This document shows, piece by piece, positions 56,062 through 64,000 of a DNA stretch of 64,000 nt. Every line of letters begins with the position of its first letter. The first letter of the stretch is position 1. This DNA comes from Bacteroidota bacterium (GTDB lineage Bacteria > Bacteroidota > Ignavibacteria > Kryptoniales > JAKASW01), in assembly GCA_023381615.1 (NCBI GenBank), contig JAMCQL010000060.1:16680-80679 (forward strand). The letters are read 5' to 3'. The notes under the pieces were generated by a model. It saw only the letters and a program-made list of their open reading frames with translations, searched no databases and had not been told where the DNA came from. A program made the translations under genes and the position numbers.

Positions 56062-58428
56062 TTACTCGTATCGCAATGCCTCCACAGGATTAGCAGTCGC
56101 TGCCTTGATCGCCTGAAAACTAGTGGTGAACAACGCGATGAGCAAAGCTAATCCACCAGCTAAAATAAACACCCAAAGGTTGATGCTTGTTCGATAGGCA
56201 AAATCTTGTAACCACTTATTCATGAAATAATATGCAACGGGCCAGGCGATTAAGTTTGCAATCAAGACCCAACTGACAAATTCTTTTGACAGCAGATAGA
56301 TGATCTCAGGAACGGAGGCGCCCAACACTTTGCGAATACCAATCTCTTTCGTCTTGACTTCTGCTGCAAAAGAAGAGAGCCCGAACAAGCCAAGACATGC
56401 GATTATTATGGCTATTACGGCAAATGACCCGAATATTCTTCCGAGCCCTTCTTCGGACGTATACATCTTCTCGAAGGTCTTATCCAAGAAATGGTAGTTG
56501 AACACAAAATTAGGATCGATGCTTTTGCAGGTTTTCTGAATGAAGCCCAGTGTCGCCGTCAAATCATTATTGTTGACTTTCGCACAAATGTATTGTGCAG
56601 AAAGGTATTGGGGCTGCGGTCTGTTGTAAAATATTGCCAGCGGGCCGATTTTATTGCGCAGGCTCGAAAAATTGAAATCGTTCACCACACCGATTGCAGT
56701 GAGAGGATAACCGCCAGACGAGAGCCGCATCCCAAGATGGAATTTGCTTCCAATAAGTTTTGCAAAGCTCTCGTTGATCACTGCCGACGCTGAGTCGTCA
56801 GCGGGGTGCTCCCTAGAGAAAAATCTACCGGCTTTCAAAGTCATGTCAAAAGTCTTCAAATAATCATAGCCAACGCCTGTAAAGGAAACCAACGGGTTCT
56901 CATTAGCCGGCTTCCCCTCCCAACTCCATTCGCCGCCATTCATGTAAATCTCAATTGGGAGGTTCGAGACGGACGTAACGCTCAAAATATTTGGATTCGC
57001 CTTCAACTCGTTCTTCAAACGATCAGTTCCATTTGCAAGAGTGGGACTCAGCCGGAAATAAACAACGTTTCTTGGATTAAGTCCGAGATCCTTGTTGTTA
57101 ATGTATTTCAACTGGAAATACACTATGGACGTGCAGATTATCAGAGCGATTGAAATTACAAACTGCAAGACGACGAGGATGCTCCTCACTGAAAACCTGC
57201 TGGAAATATCTGGCATCGTTTTCTTGAGTATCGATGCCGGTTTGAAAGATGAAAGAAAAATGGACGGATACACTCCGGCAAGAATGCCGCTTACGACGGT
57301 TACCGCTAGAATGGAAAGGACTGATGTCAGATTCATTTGTCCCAATTGTAAGGACTTGCCGACTATTTCATTGAAGTAAGGGAGGAACAGCTCCACGAGA
57401 ACTAAGGCAAACCCCAACGAGATCACTGTTAGAATAATCGATTCCCCGAGAAACTGTTTTGCTATCTGAAAGCGAGTTGCACCCACCACCTTCTTCACAC
57501 CTACTTCGGTGGCTCTTCGGGCTGAACGTGCAGTCGCAAGATTCATGAAGTTTATGCATGCGATTATCAGGATAAAGAAAGCCACGACCGAGAAGAGGAT
57601 TACGTCTTCGATTCTTCCACCCTTGCCGGAAAACGAATAAAGATGATAGTCCTTGAATGGGAAAAGAAACAGCTTTCCGGCTGTCGGATCGTTATACTGC
57701 TTCTTGAGAAGGGCTCGAATTTCTCTTGAGAGCTCCACCGCTTGTTGTGGGTTTCGCAAAAGGACATACGTCATTATCATGTTGCCTCCCCACTCGGAGA
57801 TATTAAATCCGTAGTCTTTCATCACGTCCGTTGGCACGAGTCCGTCAAATTGCAGGTCTGAATTCTTTGGGACATCTTTGATAATTCCGGTGACTTTCAA
57901 ATCAACCTTAGCGTCCATGCTCAGAACCTTACCGATCGGGTCCTCTTTACCAAAAAACTTACGTGCTGTCTCCTCGGTAAGGACGATGGAATTAGGATTC
58001 GTCAGGGCAGTGTTGGGATTGCCTTCAACAAAATCGAAACTGAAAACATTAAAAAAAGATGAATCTGCAAAATTAATCTGCTCATTGAAGCGCCTTTCAT
58101 TGTGCTCCAGAACTCTCTCGCCAAGCCAAGGTTCGTATCTTGTTGAATACTCTACCTGAGGATATTCCTCTTTTAGCGTTTCAGCCAGGGGCATTGGCGT
58201 GGGTGACACAGTAAAATCGCCCACTGTCTTGTAATGCTGGGTCTGAGGAACAAGAAAAATCCGGTTAAGATTCTTGTTGAAGTTATTGAAGCTCAATTCG
58301 TCAGTAACCCAAAGTAAAATAAGAATGCACGCAGCCATTCCAACTGCAAGACCCGCAATATTGATGAAAGAATAGACTTTGTTTCTCAGAATGTTCCTAA
58401 TGGCGACTTTTACAAAATTCCTTAGCAT
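56062..58428 (-). CDS. MacB/FtsX-type ABC transporter permease
   Basis: A 788-residue permease with the same plan as its neighbour: an N-terminal span after MLRNFVKVAIRNILRNKVYSF, the MacB_PCD domain, three spans starting near residue 280, a second periplasmic domain and three C-terminal spans with AAEVKTKEIGIRKVLGASVPEI. The start is ATG 58426-58428. It is the first gene after the sigma-54-type promoter at 58490-58505, probably leading the operon permease-activator-permease-(precursor). Confidence 0.9.
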   Translation of the reverse strand: MLRNFVKVAIRNILRNKVYSFINIAGLAVGMAACILILLWVTDELSFNNFNKNLNRIFLVPQTQHYKTVGDFTVSPTPMPLAETLKEEYPQVEYSTRYEPWLGERVLEHNERRFNEQINFADSSFFNVFSFDFVEGNPNTALTNPNSIVLTEETARKFFGKEDPIGKVLSMDAKVDLKVTGIIKDVPKNSDLQFDGLVPTDVMKDYGFNISEWGGNMIMTYVLLRNPQQAVELSREIRALLKKQYNDPTAGKLFLFPFKDYHLYSFSGKGGRIEDVILFSVVAFFILIIACINFMNLATARSARRATEVGVKKVVGATRFQIAKQFLGESIILTVISLGFALVLVELFLPYFNEIVGKSLQLGQMNLTSVLSILAVTVVSGILAGVYPSIFLSSFKPASILKKTMPDISSRFSVRSILVVLQFVISIALIICTSIVYFQLKYINNKDLGLNPRNVVYFRLSPTLANGTDRLKNELKANPNILSVTSVSNLPIEIYMNGGEWSWEGKPANENPLVSFTGVGYDYLKTFDMTLKAGRFFSREHPADDSASAVINESFAKLIGSKFHLGMRLSSGGYPLTAIGVVNDFNFSSLRNKIGPLAIFYNRPQPQYLSAQYICAKVNNNDLTATLGFIQKTCKSIDPNFVFNYHFLDKTFEKMYTSEEGLGRIFGSFAVIAIIIACLGLFGLSSFAAEVKTKEIGIRKVLGASVPEIIYLLSKEFVSWVLIANLIAWPVAYYFMNKWLQDFAYRTSINLWVFILAGGLALLIALFTTSFQAIKAATANPVEALRYE

Positions 58429-58489
58429 AATTTTATCTCATTCATTTGTCGATCAGTGGAGACTGTCTCCCTTTCTCCTTTCCCATCAC

Positions 58490-58505
58490 TGCAACTCCTG
58501 TTCCC
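58490..58505 (-). promoter_or_regulatory. Sigma-54-type promoter facing the permease operon
   Basis: On the minus strand GGGAACA-GGAG-TTGCA has GG and GC at the exact -24/-12 spacing, and the TTGCA block is perfect. A start near 58478 gives a 50-base leader to the permease ATG at 58428. Confidence 0.6.
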
Positions 58506-58564
58506 AAAGGAACCCACCTTTCCCGACTATTTTGCTGTTAATGTCTACAAGGACCGTCCGCTTT

Positions 58565-58580
58565 CGGACACCTGTGTCCG
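58565..58580. promoter_or_regulatory. Palindrome CGGACAC-CT-GTGTCCG between two opposed sigma-54 promoters
   Basis: A perfect 7-bp inverted repeat with a 2-base spacer. It lies 60 bases from the minus promoter and 94 bases from the plus promoter, the usual range for an activator site. It is a candidate binding site for the activator at 54976-56022 or for the NtrC-type regulator. Confidence 0.5.
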
Positions 58581-58673
58581 TTAATGAACAGTCATAACTT
58601 TGGACTAGTTCGACAAATAATCAAATACCTCTTGGAAATCACGATTCCGTCCGTAATCCGGCGATGGAATTCA

Positions 58674-58689
58674 AGGCACGCTTGTTGCA
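58674..58689 (+). promoter_or_regulatory. Sigma-54 promoter facing the HlyD-ABC arm
   Basis: AGGCACG-CTTG-TTGCA matches the sigma-54 consensus at every key position except the first T. A start near 58701 leaves about 358 bases of leader before the HlyD-type gene. The 630-base gap 58429-59058 otherwise holds no convincing gene; the short frames in it lack good starts. Confidence 0.65.
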
Positions 58690-58769
58690 CCTTTTAGCGC
58701 AAATGACCTTTTCGGAAAATGGCAAACCAGAGCTCGTTAGACCACGGACAACGCGGATAACACTGGTAT

Positions 58770-58788
58770 ATCCCGACAAGGTCGGGAT
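58770..58788 (+). repeat. ATCCCGAC/GTCGGGAT hairpin in the HlyD leader
   Basis: A perfect 8-bp stem with an AAG loop, lying in the long leader after the plus-strand sigma-54 promoter. It may be another member of the TCCCG palindrome family or a leader RNA structure. Confidence 0.5.
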
Positions 58789-59058
58789 CCTCTGGACACA
58801 GATAAGGAAAACGATCCGTGAAAATCTGTCTTATCAGTGTCATCTCGACGAGTCGTCCACGACTCTATCTACGATACTGTAGGTACAAGTCCGTGGATTC
58901 GTGGAGAGTCATCGACCGTGTGCTATCCTCCGGCAAAGTGCTCATGCGTGCTGTCCGAACTATACTTTGCATCGCTTTTCTGATTGGTCCTGACATGAGT
59001 GAACACAAATAGAAATAACTCTCGTACATAACAGGTAAATGACTCTAAGGAAACAAAC

Positions 59059-60312
59059 TTGGACAAAAGAATAGAAAAGAAACCGTTTTACAAAAGAAGA
59101 AGCTTCTGGACTTATGTCGCAGGTGGACTGTTATTCTTAGTCTTGATAATTATGATCCTTTCCGATACCGGCTCGAAGCTGAATGTTGACGCCGACAAGA
59201 TTACGATCTCGACTGTGGCTGAAGGCGACTTCCAGGAATTCATACCTGTAACCGGAACCGTCCTCCCGAAAACAACTTTTTACCTTGACGCAATTCAGGG
59301 CGGAATAGTCGAGAAGAGATATGTCGAAGAGGGTGCTATGGTACATCAAGGCGAAAAGATTCTCAAGCTGTCGAATAGCAATGTTCAGTTGAGTGCGCTC
59401 CAACAGGAAACTTTCATTTACCAGCAAATCAACGATGCGCGCAACACTAGATTGCAGATTGAACAGAACAGTATAGCTCTTCAAACAGCTTTTGTCACTG
59501 CAAACTACAGCCTCGTCAATGCCAGCGAGATTTTTAACCGTCAGAAGAGAATGTGGGAAAAGAAACTCATCTCTCAGCAGGACTATGAGCAGGCAGAGAA
59601 CAATTACAACCTGTCCCGTGAGCAGCAGGAGTTAGCACGACGAAACTTTGTGCAGGATTCAATTCTGAAACAAAATCAACTGGCGCAGATCGCTGCGTCA
59701 ATAGACCGGTTGCAGAAGAACTTAGAGTTGATCAGAGAGACTATTGACAATCTGGTCGTAAAGGCCCCGATAAGTGGGCAGCTCACTTCATTGAATGGTG
59801 AGACCGGACAAGCGAAATCTCCGGGTGACCAGTTAGGACAAATTGACGCGCTGGATGGTTTCAAGGTGAGAGCTGACATTGATGAATTCTATATCGCCCG
59901 TGTAATGAAAGGTCTGCATGCGACAGTCGAGATCGACGGGAAGGATTACAAGTTGATTGTAACAAAAGTCTTTCCGGAGGTTAAGAGTGGGAAATTTCAA
60001 GTTGACATGAATTTTGATGGACAAGTACCCGACGGCATAAGAAGAGGACAGACTTTACAGATAAGATTGCAGTTGAGCGAGAGAACGAAAGCACTCCTTT
60101 TGCCGCGCGGCGGTTTCTATCAGAAGACAGGCGGACAGTGGGTGTTTGTTCTCAATAAGTCGGGGGACATGGCTGTCAAAAGAAACATAAGTCTGGGTCG
60201 GCAGAATCCGGATTACTTCGAAGTGCTGAGCGGTTTGAAGGCTGGAGACAGAGTTGTAACTTCGTCGTATGATAATTTTGGAAACGTGAACGAGCTGGTT
60301 ATAAAACGGTGA
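59059..60312 (+). CDS. HlyD/RND-type periplasmic adaptor (membrane fusion protein)
   Basis: A 417-residue adaptor with one membrane span at about 14-35, a biotinyl/lipoyl-like half (KRYVEEGAMVHQGEKILKLSN), a coiled-coil hairpin of about 100-220 rich in Gln and Leu, and the second half (VVKAPISGQLTSLNGETGQ) followed by a beta-barrel. It starts at TTG 59059 after TAAGGA. In MacA-MacB-type pumps it joins the ABC permease to an outer-membrane channel. It heads the plus arm. Confidence 0.9.
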   Translation: MDKRIEKKPFYKRRSFWTYVAGGLLFLVLIIMILSDTGSKLNVDADKITISTVAEGDFQEFIPVTGTVLPKTTFYLDAIQGGIVEKRYVEEGAMVHQGEKILKLSNSNVQLSALQQETFIYQQINDARNTRLQIEQNSIALQTAFVTANYSLVNASEIFNRQKRMWEKKLISQQDYEQAENNYNLSREQQELARRNFVQDSILKQNQLAQIAASIDRLQKNLELIRETIDNLVVKAPISGQLTSLNGETGQAKSPGDQLGQIDALDGFKVRADIDEFYIARVMKGLHATVEIDGKDYKLIVTKVFPEVKSGKFQVDMNFDGQVPDGIRRGQTLQIRLQLSERTKALLLPRGGFYQKTGGQWVFVLNKSGDMAVKRNISLGRQNPDYFEVLSGLKAGDRVVTSSYDNFGNVNELVIKR

Positions 60313-60350
60313 AGGGGAACACGGAACACGCAGAACGGACAACGGAATCA
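60313..60350. repeat. GGAACACGGAACACG repeat, left flank of the S23 gene
   Basis: GGGGAACACGGAACACGCAG and ACGGACAACGGAATC lie between the HlyD stop and the S23 gene. It is an inverted partner of 60820-60854 (CCGTTGTCCGTGTTCCG). Confidence 0.7.
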
Positions 60351-60394
60351 GAAATAAAACTTTCGCATTTAACAACAAAATTAGGAGGCAAACC

Positions 60395-60757
60395 GTGAGC
60401 AAAAAGATTGAGAGTTTTGAGGACCTGGAGGTCTGGCAGGAGAGCATGAAGTTGACAACTAGCATTTACACACTTCTGAAAAATTGCAGAGACTATTCGC
60501 TGAGAGATCAAATTCATCGGGCATCTGTTTCTGTACCATCCAATATTGCCGAAGGGTTTGAACGGCAAACCAACAAAGAGTTCATTCAGTTTCTTTACAT
60601 TGCAAAGGGATCATGCGGTGAACTCAGAACCCAGTTGTATCTTGCGGTTGAACTACAAATCATCAGCAATGAGGTTGGATCGGATCTAATTGACAAATGT
60701 CGAAAAGTCTCATCTATGCTGTTTAACTTGATCAAGACGAGGAGAGACAGATTTTGA
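60395..60757 (+). CDS. Four-helix-bundle protein of the S23/IVP family
   Basis: A 120-residue protein with the family pattern FEDLEVWQESMKLTTSIY, YSLRDQIHRASVSVPSNIAEGFERQ and FIQFLYIAKGSCGELRTQLYLA. It starts at GTG 60395 after TTAGGAGG. S23-type proteins occur in rRNA intervening sequences and as free genes; their function is unknown. Here it interrupts a pump operon and is framed by inverted GGAACACGG repeats. Confidence 0.88.
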   Translation: MSKKIESFEDLEVWQESMKLTTSIYTLLKNCRDYSLRDQIHRASVSVPSNIAEGFERQTNKEFIQFLYIAKGSCGELRTQLYLAVELQIISNEVGSDLIDKCRKVSSMLFNLIKTRRDRF

Positions 60758-60819
60758 ACGGAACAGGAAGCACGGAGATCAGAACACACACCCACTCGTG
60801 GCGCGGAAGTTCCATGCGG

Positions 60820-60854
60820 TGCGTTCTCCGTTGTCCGTGTTCCGTTTTCCCTTA
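60820..60854. repeat. CCGTTGTCCGTGTTCCG repeat, right flank of the S23 gene
   Basis: GTTCTCCGTTGTCCGTGTTC then CGTTTTCCCTT, inverted to the left flank at 60313-60350. The shared core ACGGACAACGGA is exact over 12 bases. Confidence 0.7.
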
Positions 60855-60873
60855 AACAAGAAAGGACAAAGCT

Positions 60874-61563
60874 ATGATACGAACAGTCAACTTGAAGAAA
60901 CTCTACACCACCGAGGAAGTGGAAACTACCGCTCTCGATAATGTGAACATCGAAATCAAGGAGAAGGAATTTGTCGCGATCATGGGTCCATCGGGTTGCG
61001 GCAAGTCAACGCTTCTCAACCTTTTCGGCATGCTCGATAATCCGACGGACGGTGAATACTACTTTCTCAATGAGGAAGTCTCGAAATACACTGAAAGGCA
61101 ACGGGCAAACATACGCAAGAAGAACATCGGCTTCGTTTTCCAGAGTTTCAATTTGATCGACGAGCTGACTGTCTTCGAGAATGTGGAGCTGCCGCTTCTT
61201 TACCTCGGAGTTGCAGCTTCAGAAAGAAAGAAGATGGTTGAGGAGGTTCTGGAGCGGATGCAAATAATGCATCGAAGAGATCACTTTCCCCAGCAGTTAT
61301 CGGGCGGTCAGCAGCAGCGTGTGGCTGTCAGTAGAGCCGTTGTGGCTAAACCGGCGCTCATTCTGGCCGACGAACCGACCGGCAACCTTGATTCAGCGAA
61401 CGGTGAAGAAGTGATGAATATTTTGACACAGCTGAACGAAGGTGGAACAACGATCGTCATGGTTACTCACTCGCCGCACGACTCCGAGTTCGCACACCGG
61501 GTCATTTACCTGTTTGACGGGCATGTTGTGACGGAAAATTACAAAGAGAAATTCCACGTATAA
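60874..61563 (+). CDS. ABC transporter ATPase (MacB/LolD type)
   Basis: A 229-residue ATPase with Walker A GPSGCGKST, Q-loop VFQSFNLIDELTV, signature LSGGQQQRVAVSRA, Walker [13 protein letters not shown] and the His switch VTHSP. It is expected to drive a MacB/FtsX-type permease such as those in the divergent arm. It begins MIRTVNLKKLYTTEEVET after GAAAGGAC. Confidence 0.93.
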   Translation: MIRTVNLKKLYTTEEVETTALDNVNIEIKEKEFVAIMGPSGCGKSTLLNLFGMLDNPTDGEYYFLNEEVSKYTERQRANIRKKNIGFVFQSFNLIDELTVFENVELPLLYLGVAASERKKMVEEVLERMQIMHRRDHFPQQLSGGQQQRVAVSRAVVAKPALILADEPTGNLDSANGEEVMNILTQLNEGGTTIVMVTHSPHDSEFAHRVIYLFDGHVVTENYKEKFHV

Positions 61564-61565
61564 AA

Positions 61566-61645
61566 TGGAGAAAGGAACACGGAACATGGAACACGGAAGC
61601 GTGAGACAGTTTCCGTTCTCCGTTCTGCGTGTTCCGTTCTCCCAT
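61566..61645. repeat. Paired GGAACACGG / CGTGTTCCG repeat
   Basis: GGAACACGGAACATGGAAC is followed by CGTTCTGCGTGTTCCGTTC, forming an imperfect hairpin that fills the gap between the two ATPase genes. Confidence 0.7.
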
Positions 61646-61662
61646 TCAAGAAAGGCTGAAAG

Positions 61663-62325
61663 ATGATCAAGTTAACTGCCATCGAAAAGTACTACGAAAA
61701 CCGGGTCATCAAGACCTTCGTGCTGCGAAACATTAACCTCGAAGTGAAGGAGGGCGAGTTTGTCTCTGTCATGGGTCCGTCGGGCTCTGGGAAAACGACG
61801 CTCCTCAACATCATCGGTATGCTGGACGCACCGTCGAACGGCGAATACTATTTTCTCGACGAGCCGGTACATAAGATGAGCGAGAAGAAGCTGACGGAGA
61901 TCCACAAAACTTACATCGGGTTTGTTTTCCAGAGTTATCATCTCATCGACGAGCTGACGGTCTATGAGAATCTTGAGACTCCGCTCCTGTACCAGAAAGT
62001 GAATGCGAACAACCGAAAGGGAAGAGTTGCCGAAACACTCGACAGATTCGGTATCGTGGCTAAGAAGGATCTCTTTCCAAACCAGCTTTCCGGTGGACAA
62101 CAACAACTAGTCGCAATTGCGAGAGCAGTTATCGCAGAGCCGAAATTGATTCTTGCAGACGAACCGACAGGGAATTTACATTCCGAGCAGGGAAAGGAAA
62201 TCATGGACTTGCTCAAGAAGCTGAACGAGCAGGGAACAACGATAATTCAGGTGACGCATTCGGAGGCAAATGCAGCGTATGGGAACAGGATCATTAGGTT
62301 GAAAGATGGGTGGATCGAGAAGTAG
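61663..62325 (+). CDS. ABC transporter ATPase with divergent signature
   Basis: A 220-residue ATPase. Walker A is GPSGSGKTT and the Q-loop is [13 protein letters not shown]. The signature is [14 protein letters not shown] (R changed to L) and Walker B ends [12 protein letters not shown] rather than GNLD. The changes lie outside the strictly catalytic residues, so it may still bind ATP. It is a paralogue of the preceding ATPase, separated by a repeat. Confidence 0.9.
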   Translation: MIKLTAIEKYYENRVIKTFVLRNINLEVKEGEFVSVMGPSGSGKTTLLNIIGMLDAPSNGEYYFLDEPVHKMSEKKLTEIHKTYIGFVFQSYHLIDELTVYENLETPLLYQKVNANNRKGRVAETLDRFGIVAKKDLFPNQLSGGQQQLVAIARAVIAEPKLILADEPTGNLHSEQGKEIMDLLKKLNEQGTTIIQVTHSEANAAYGNRIIRLKDGWIEK

Positions 62326-62326
62326 A

Positions 62327-62477
62327 GGAAACGGGAGAAAGGAGACAGGAGAAAGGGTGAAACGGAGAAAGGGAGAATGGGATCACGGAGGCCGAAGGCC
62401 GGAGACGGGAGACCGGAAAAGCGAGCTTCCGGCCTGCGGCATCCTGTCTCCTTCCTCCTTTTTCCTCTCTCCTAAAA
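62327..62477. repeat. GGAGACAGGAGAAAGG / CCTGTCTCCTTCC repeat
   Basis: AAGGAGACAGGAGAAAGGG is inverted at CCTGTCTCCTTCCTCC, and GCCGAAGGCCGGAGACGGG with GAGCTTCCGGCC makes an inner hairpin. It fills the gap between the ATPase and the third permease. No gene is seen. Confidence 0.7.
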
Positions 62478-62494
62478 AGACATGGAGTTGAATT

Positions 62495-63949
62495 ATGCTA
62501 AAGAATTACCTTAAGATCGCTTTCCGAAACATCCTTCGGAACAAAGTCTATTCGTTCATCAACATTGCCGGACTTGCTGTGGGTATGGCAGCATGTATAA
62601 CCATATTTGTTTATGTCCAACATGAATACAGCTACGACAGCTTCAACAAGAAGGCGGATCGGATTTATCGGATCAATGAGAGAATGAATCTTAACGGCAA
62701 GAGCATAAAGGTCGCCCTCTCGCCTGCGACTTTAGGTCCCTTTCTCCTAGACGAGTTCCCTCAAATCGAAAGCATGGTAAGGCTCGACGCTTTCGATCTT
62801 ATTTCATCGATTGGGAGTCCTCCACTGAGGTACCGAGAAAAGGTTCTGCGTGCAAGTCATTTCGTTCTGGCCGACTCAACCTTTCTCGATGTGTTTTCAT
62901 TCAAGATGGTTCAAGGAAACCCTGAGTCGGCACTGGATGCGCCATTCTCGGTCGTGCTAACCAAGGAGGCGGCACAAAAGCTGTTCGGCGGCGAGAATCC
63001 AATTGGAAAAAGTATCATCTATGATAATAAGTTTCATTTCACCGTTACGGGCATCGTGGAAGACCCGCCTTCTAACTCAACTATCCAGTTCGACTACCTG
63101 GGTTCGCTCAATTCTTTGCCAGGCATATCTGGCAGTCCAAACGCACTGAGGTCAGGCTTTCAAAACAACTATTATACTTACCTGCTGCTCCGGAAAGGAG
63201 CTAATGTCAGACAAATCGAACAGCGACTGCAGAAGACTCTCCAAAGCTACTGGGATAAGCGTCTGCAGTCAATGTTCGCGCCAACCGCGTATTTAGAGCC
63301 ACTGCGAGATATGTATTGGGACAACAGCCTGCAGTATGATATACCAATAAAGGGGAGCAGGAGCAATGCCATTGCATTCCCGGTTATAGCAATTATTGTA
63401 TTGCTAATTGCGTGCGCGAATTTCATAAATTTGTCCACTGCCCGTTCGCTCGGCCGCGCAAGAGAAATCGGCATAAGAAAGGTGGTGGGCGGCCAGCGCA
63501 AACAACTCCTCGGCCAATTCATAATGGAATCTGGGCTCATGAGCCTCATCGCCCTATTGGCCGCCATCGCGTTAAGTGAACTTTTCATACCAAGCGTGAA
63601 CGAACTTCTGGGACTATCTCTTCAGATTGACTACTTTCATAACCCCGCAACTGCACTTGTCATCCTTGGCATATGGGCAATAACGGGTTTGTTGTCAGGT
63701 ATTCTCCCGGCTTTTTATCTCTCGTCGTTTCAACCTGTATCGACCTTGAAAGGAAACGTAAATGCGATGGCGGGTAAGGGATTTGGCAGGCAGTTCTTTA
63801 TCCTTTTTCAGTTTTCTGCTGCAATTGCTCTAATCTTCTGTACCGTCGTCGTCGCAGAGCAATACAATCTTATGGGCATCTCTAAAAATGTAATCAAGGG
63901 AATTGACAAGCACAAATCTCAGAGACGGTTACAAACTGGAGCGGCATGA
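62495..63949 (+). CDS. MacB/FtsX-type permease, truncated at the 3' end
   Basis: A 484-residue frame whose first about 460 residues match the permease at 52572-54983, with MLKNYLKIAFRNILRNKVYSF, the MacB_PCD domain, and three spans. At VVVAEQYNLM the similarity ends; the rest reads unrelated residues and stops at 63949. The C-terminal domain and three spans (about 330 residues) are missing from the window. The break is at about 63873, where GGGCATCTCTAAAAATG begins. So it is probably a disrupted gene. Confidence 0.8.
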   Translation: MLKNYLKIAFRNILRNKVYSFINIAGLAVGMAACITIFVYVQHEYSYDSFNKKADRIYRINERMNLNGKSIKVALSPATLGPFLLDEFPQIESMVRLDAFDLISSIGSPPLRYREKVLRASHFVLADSTFLDVFSFKMVQGNPESALDAPFSVVLTKEAAQKLFGGENPIGKSIIYDNKFHFTVTGIVEDPPSNSTIQFDYLGSLNSLPGISGSPNALRSGFQNNYYTYLLLRKGANVRQIEQRLQKTLQSYWDKRLQSMFAPTAYLEPLRDMYWDNSLQYDIPIKGSRSNAIAFPVIAIIVLLIACANFINLSTARSLGRAREIGIRKVVGGQRKQLLGQFIMESGLMSLIALLAAIALSELFIPSVNELLGLSLQIDYFHNPATALVILGIWAITGLLSGILPAFYLSSFQPVSTLKGNVNAMAGKGFGRQFFILFQFSAAIALIFCTVVVAEQYNLMGISKNVIKGIDKHKSQRRLQTGAA

Positions 63950-64000
63950 GCCATGTTCCAGTACTTGCCTTGTCTAATTGTGGCTCACGCTTTTGTCTTC
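63874..64000 (+). mobile_element. Possible insertion element end
   Basis: At 63874 the sequence GGGCATCTCTAAAAATG begins exactly where similarity to the paralogous permease stops. Its form is like a terminal inverted repeat of an insertion sequence; only about 125 bases are in view, so the other end and any transposase cannot be seen. Confidence 0.3.

Noticed and set aside
58664..58882. Open frame of 72 codons in the HlyD leader
   Set aside because: It starts inside the sigma-54 promoter, so it could not be translated from that transcript; no domain is seen.
60395..60757. S23 protein as a ribosomal protein
   Set aside because: The old family name is misleading; these are four-helix-bundle proteins first seen in rRNA intervening sequences, not ribosomal subunits.

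Overview
The window looks like a chromosomal segment of a bacterium of the Bacteroidota / Chlorobiota / Ignavibacteriota (FCB) type. The evidence is a type IX secretion (T9SS) C-terminal sorting signal of the NPFNPST kind on a subtilase gene, a second orphan copy of that signal, a large outer-membrane barrel protein fused to a TolB-type propeller, a DUF4296 lipoprotein, sigma-54 regulators, GH57 carbohydrate metabolism and many dispersed palindromic repeats. No tRNA, rRNA or CRISPR array was seen. Species cannot be named from the sequence alone.

Layout. 1-1735 (minus): electron-transfer flavoprotein etfB-etfA, with etfA running off the window edge. 1997-4316 (minus): a broken T9SS-exported subtilase with a frameshift and a 150-bp inverted internal duplication. 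4537-6410: a propeller lipoprotein and an orphan T9SS tail. 6533-15440 (plus): NlpC/P60 peptidase, HNH nuclease, then a tightly coupled housekeeping operon trpS-scpA-scpB-rluB-dacB-rsmG-lysS, followed by a GH57 glucanotransferase and the CtpA protease. 20055-25701 (plus): DUF3108 protein, gamma carbonic anhydrase, metallo-hydrolase and a 1049-residue peptidase/propeller/barrel fusion. 25764-29197: a secreted-protein remnant and a type IIG restriction-modification enzyme. 29415-30797: amino-acid permease. 31080-35692 (plus): nuoABCDEF, the quinone-side connecting and NADH-input part of complex I. 35821-39267 (plus): dut, a polysaccharide deacetylase, an AI-2E family permease, rsmI and a DUF4296 lipoprotein, converging on recQ. 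42067-47408: a small oxidase-like membrane protein, a sensor kinase and NtrC-type regulator pair split by an AbiEii-type toxin module, and a MazEF-type module.

47778-64000 is the most unusual part. It holds a compact gene set that looks like a ribosomally made, radical-SAM-modified peptide (RiPP) pathway. An unlisted 53-residue precursor ending in a CC...CC core (52197-52358) sits under a sigma-54-like promoter with a strong ribosome binding site. A PqqD-like/radical SAM/SPASM maturase, a DUF4097 protein and an ABC exporter without a leader peptidase domain follow in tight order. Immediately upstream are two MacB/FtsX-type permeases flanking a sigma-54 activator with no sensor domain. They read out of a divergent control region with two opposed sigma-54-type promoters and a perfect palindrome between them. 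The other arm carries a HlyD-type adaptor, a four-helix-bundle (S23) protein, two ABC ATPases and a truncated third permease. This suggests, by inference, one sigma-54 regulon for peptide maturation and export or envelope stress.

A second theme is palindromic repeats that behave like insertions. They occur in intergenic gaps, around the intact S23 gene and around an S23 remnant, and as in-frame inserts inside the sensor kinase, the restriction enzyme (two places) and nuoF. This recalls the Rickettsia palindromic elements in behaviour, though no homology to those is claimed.
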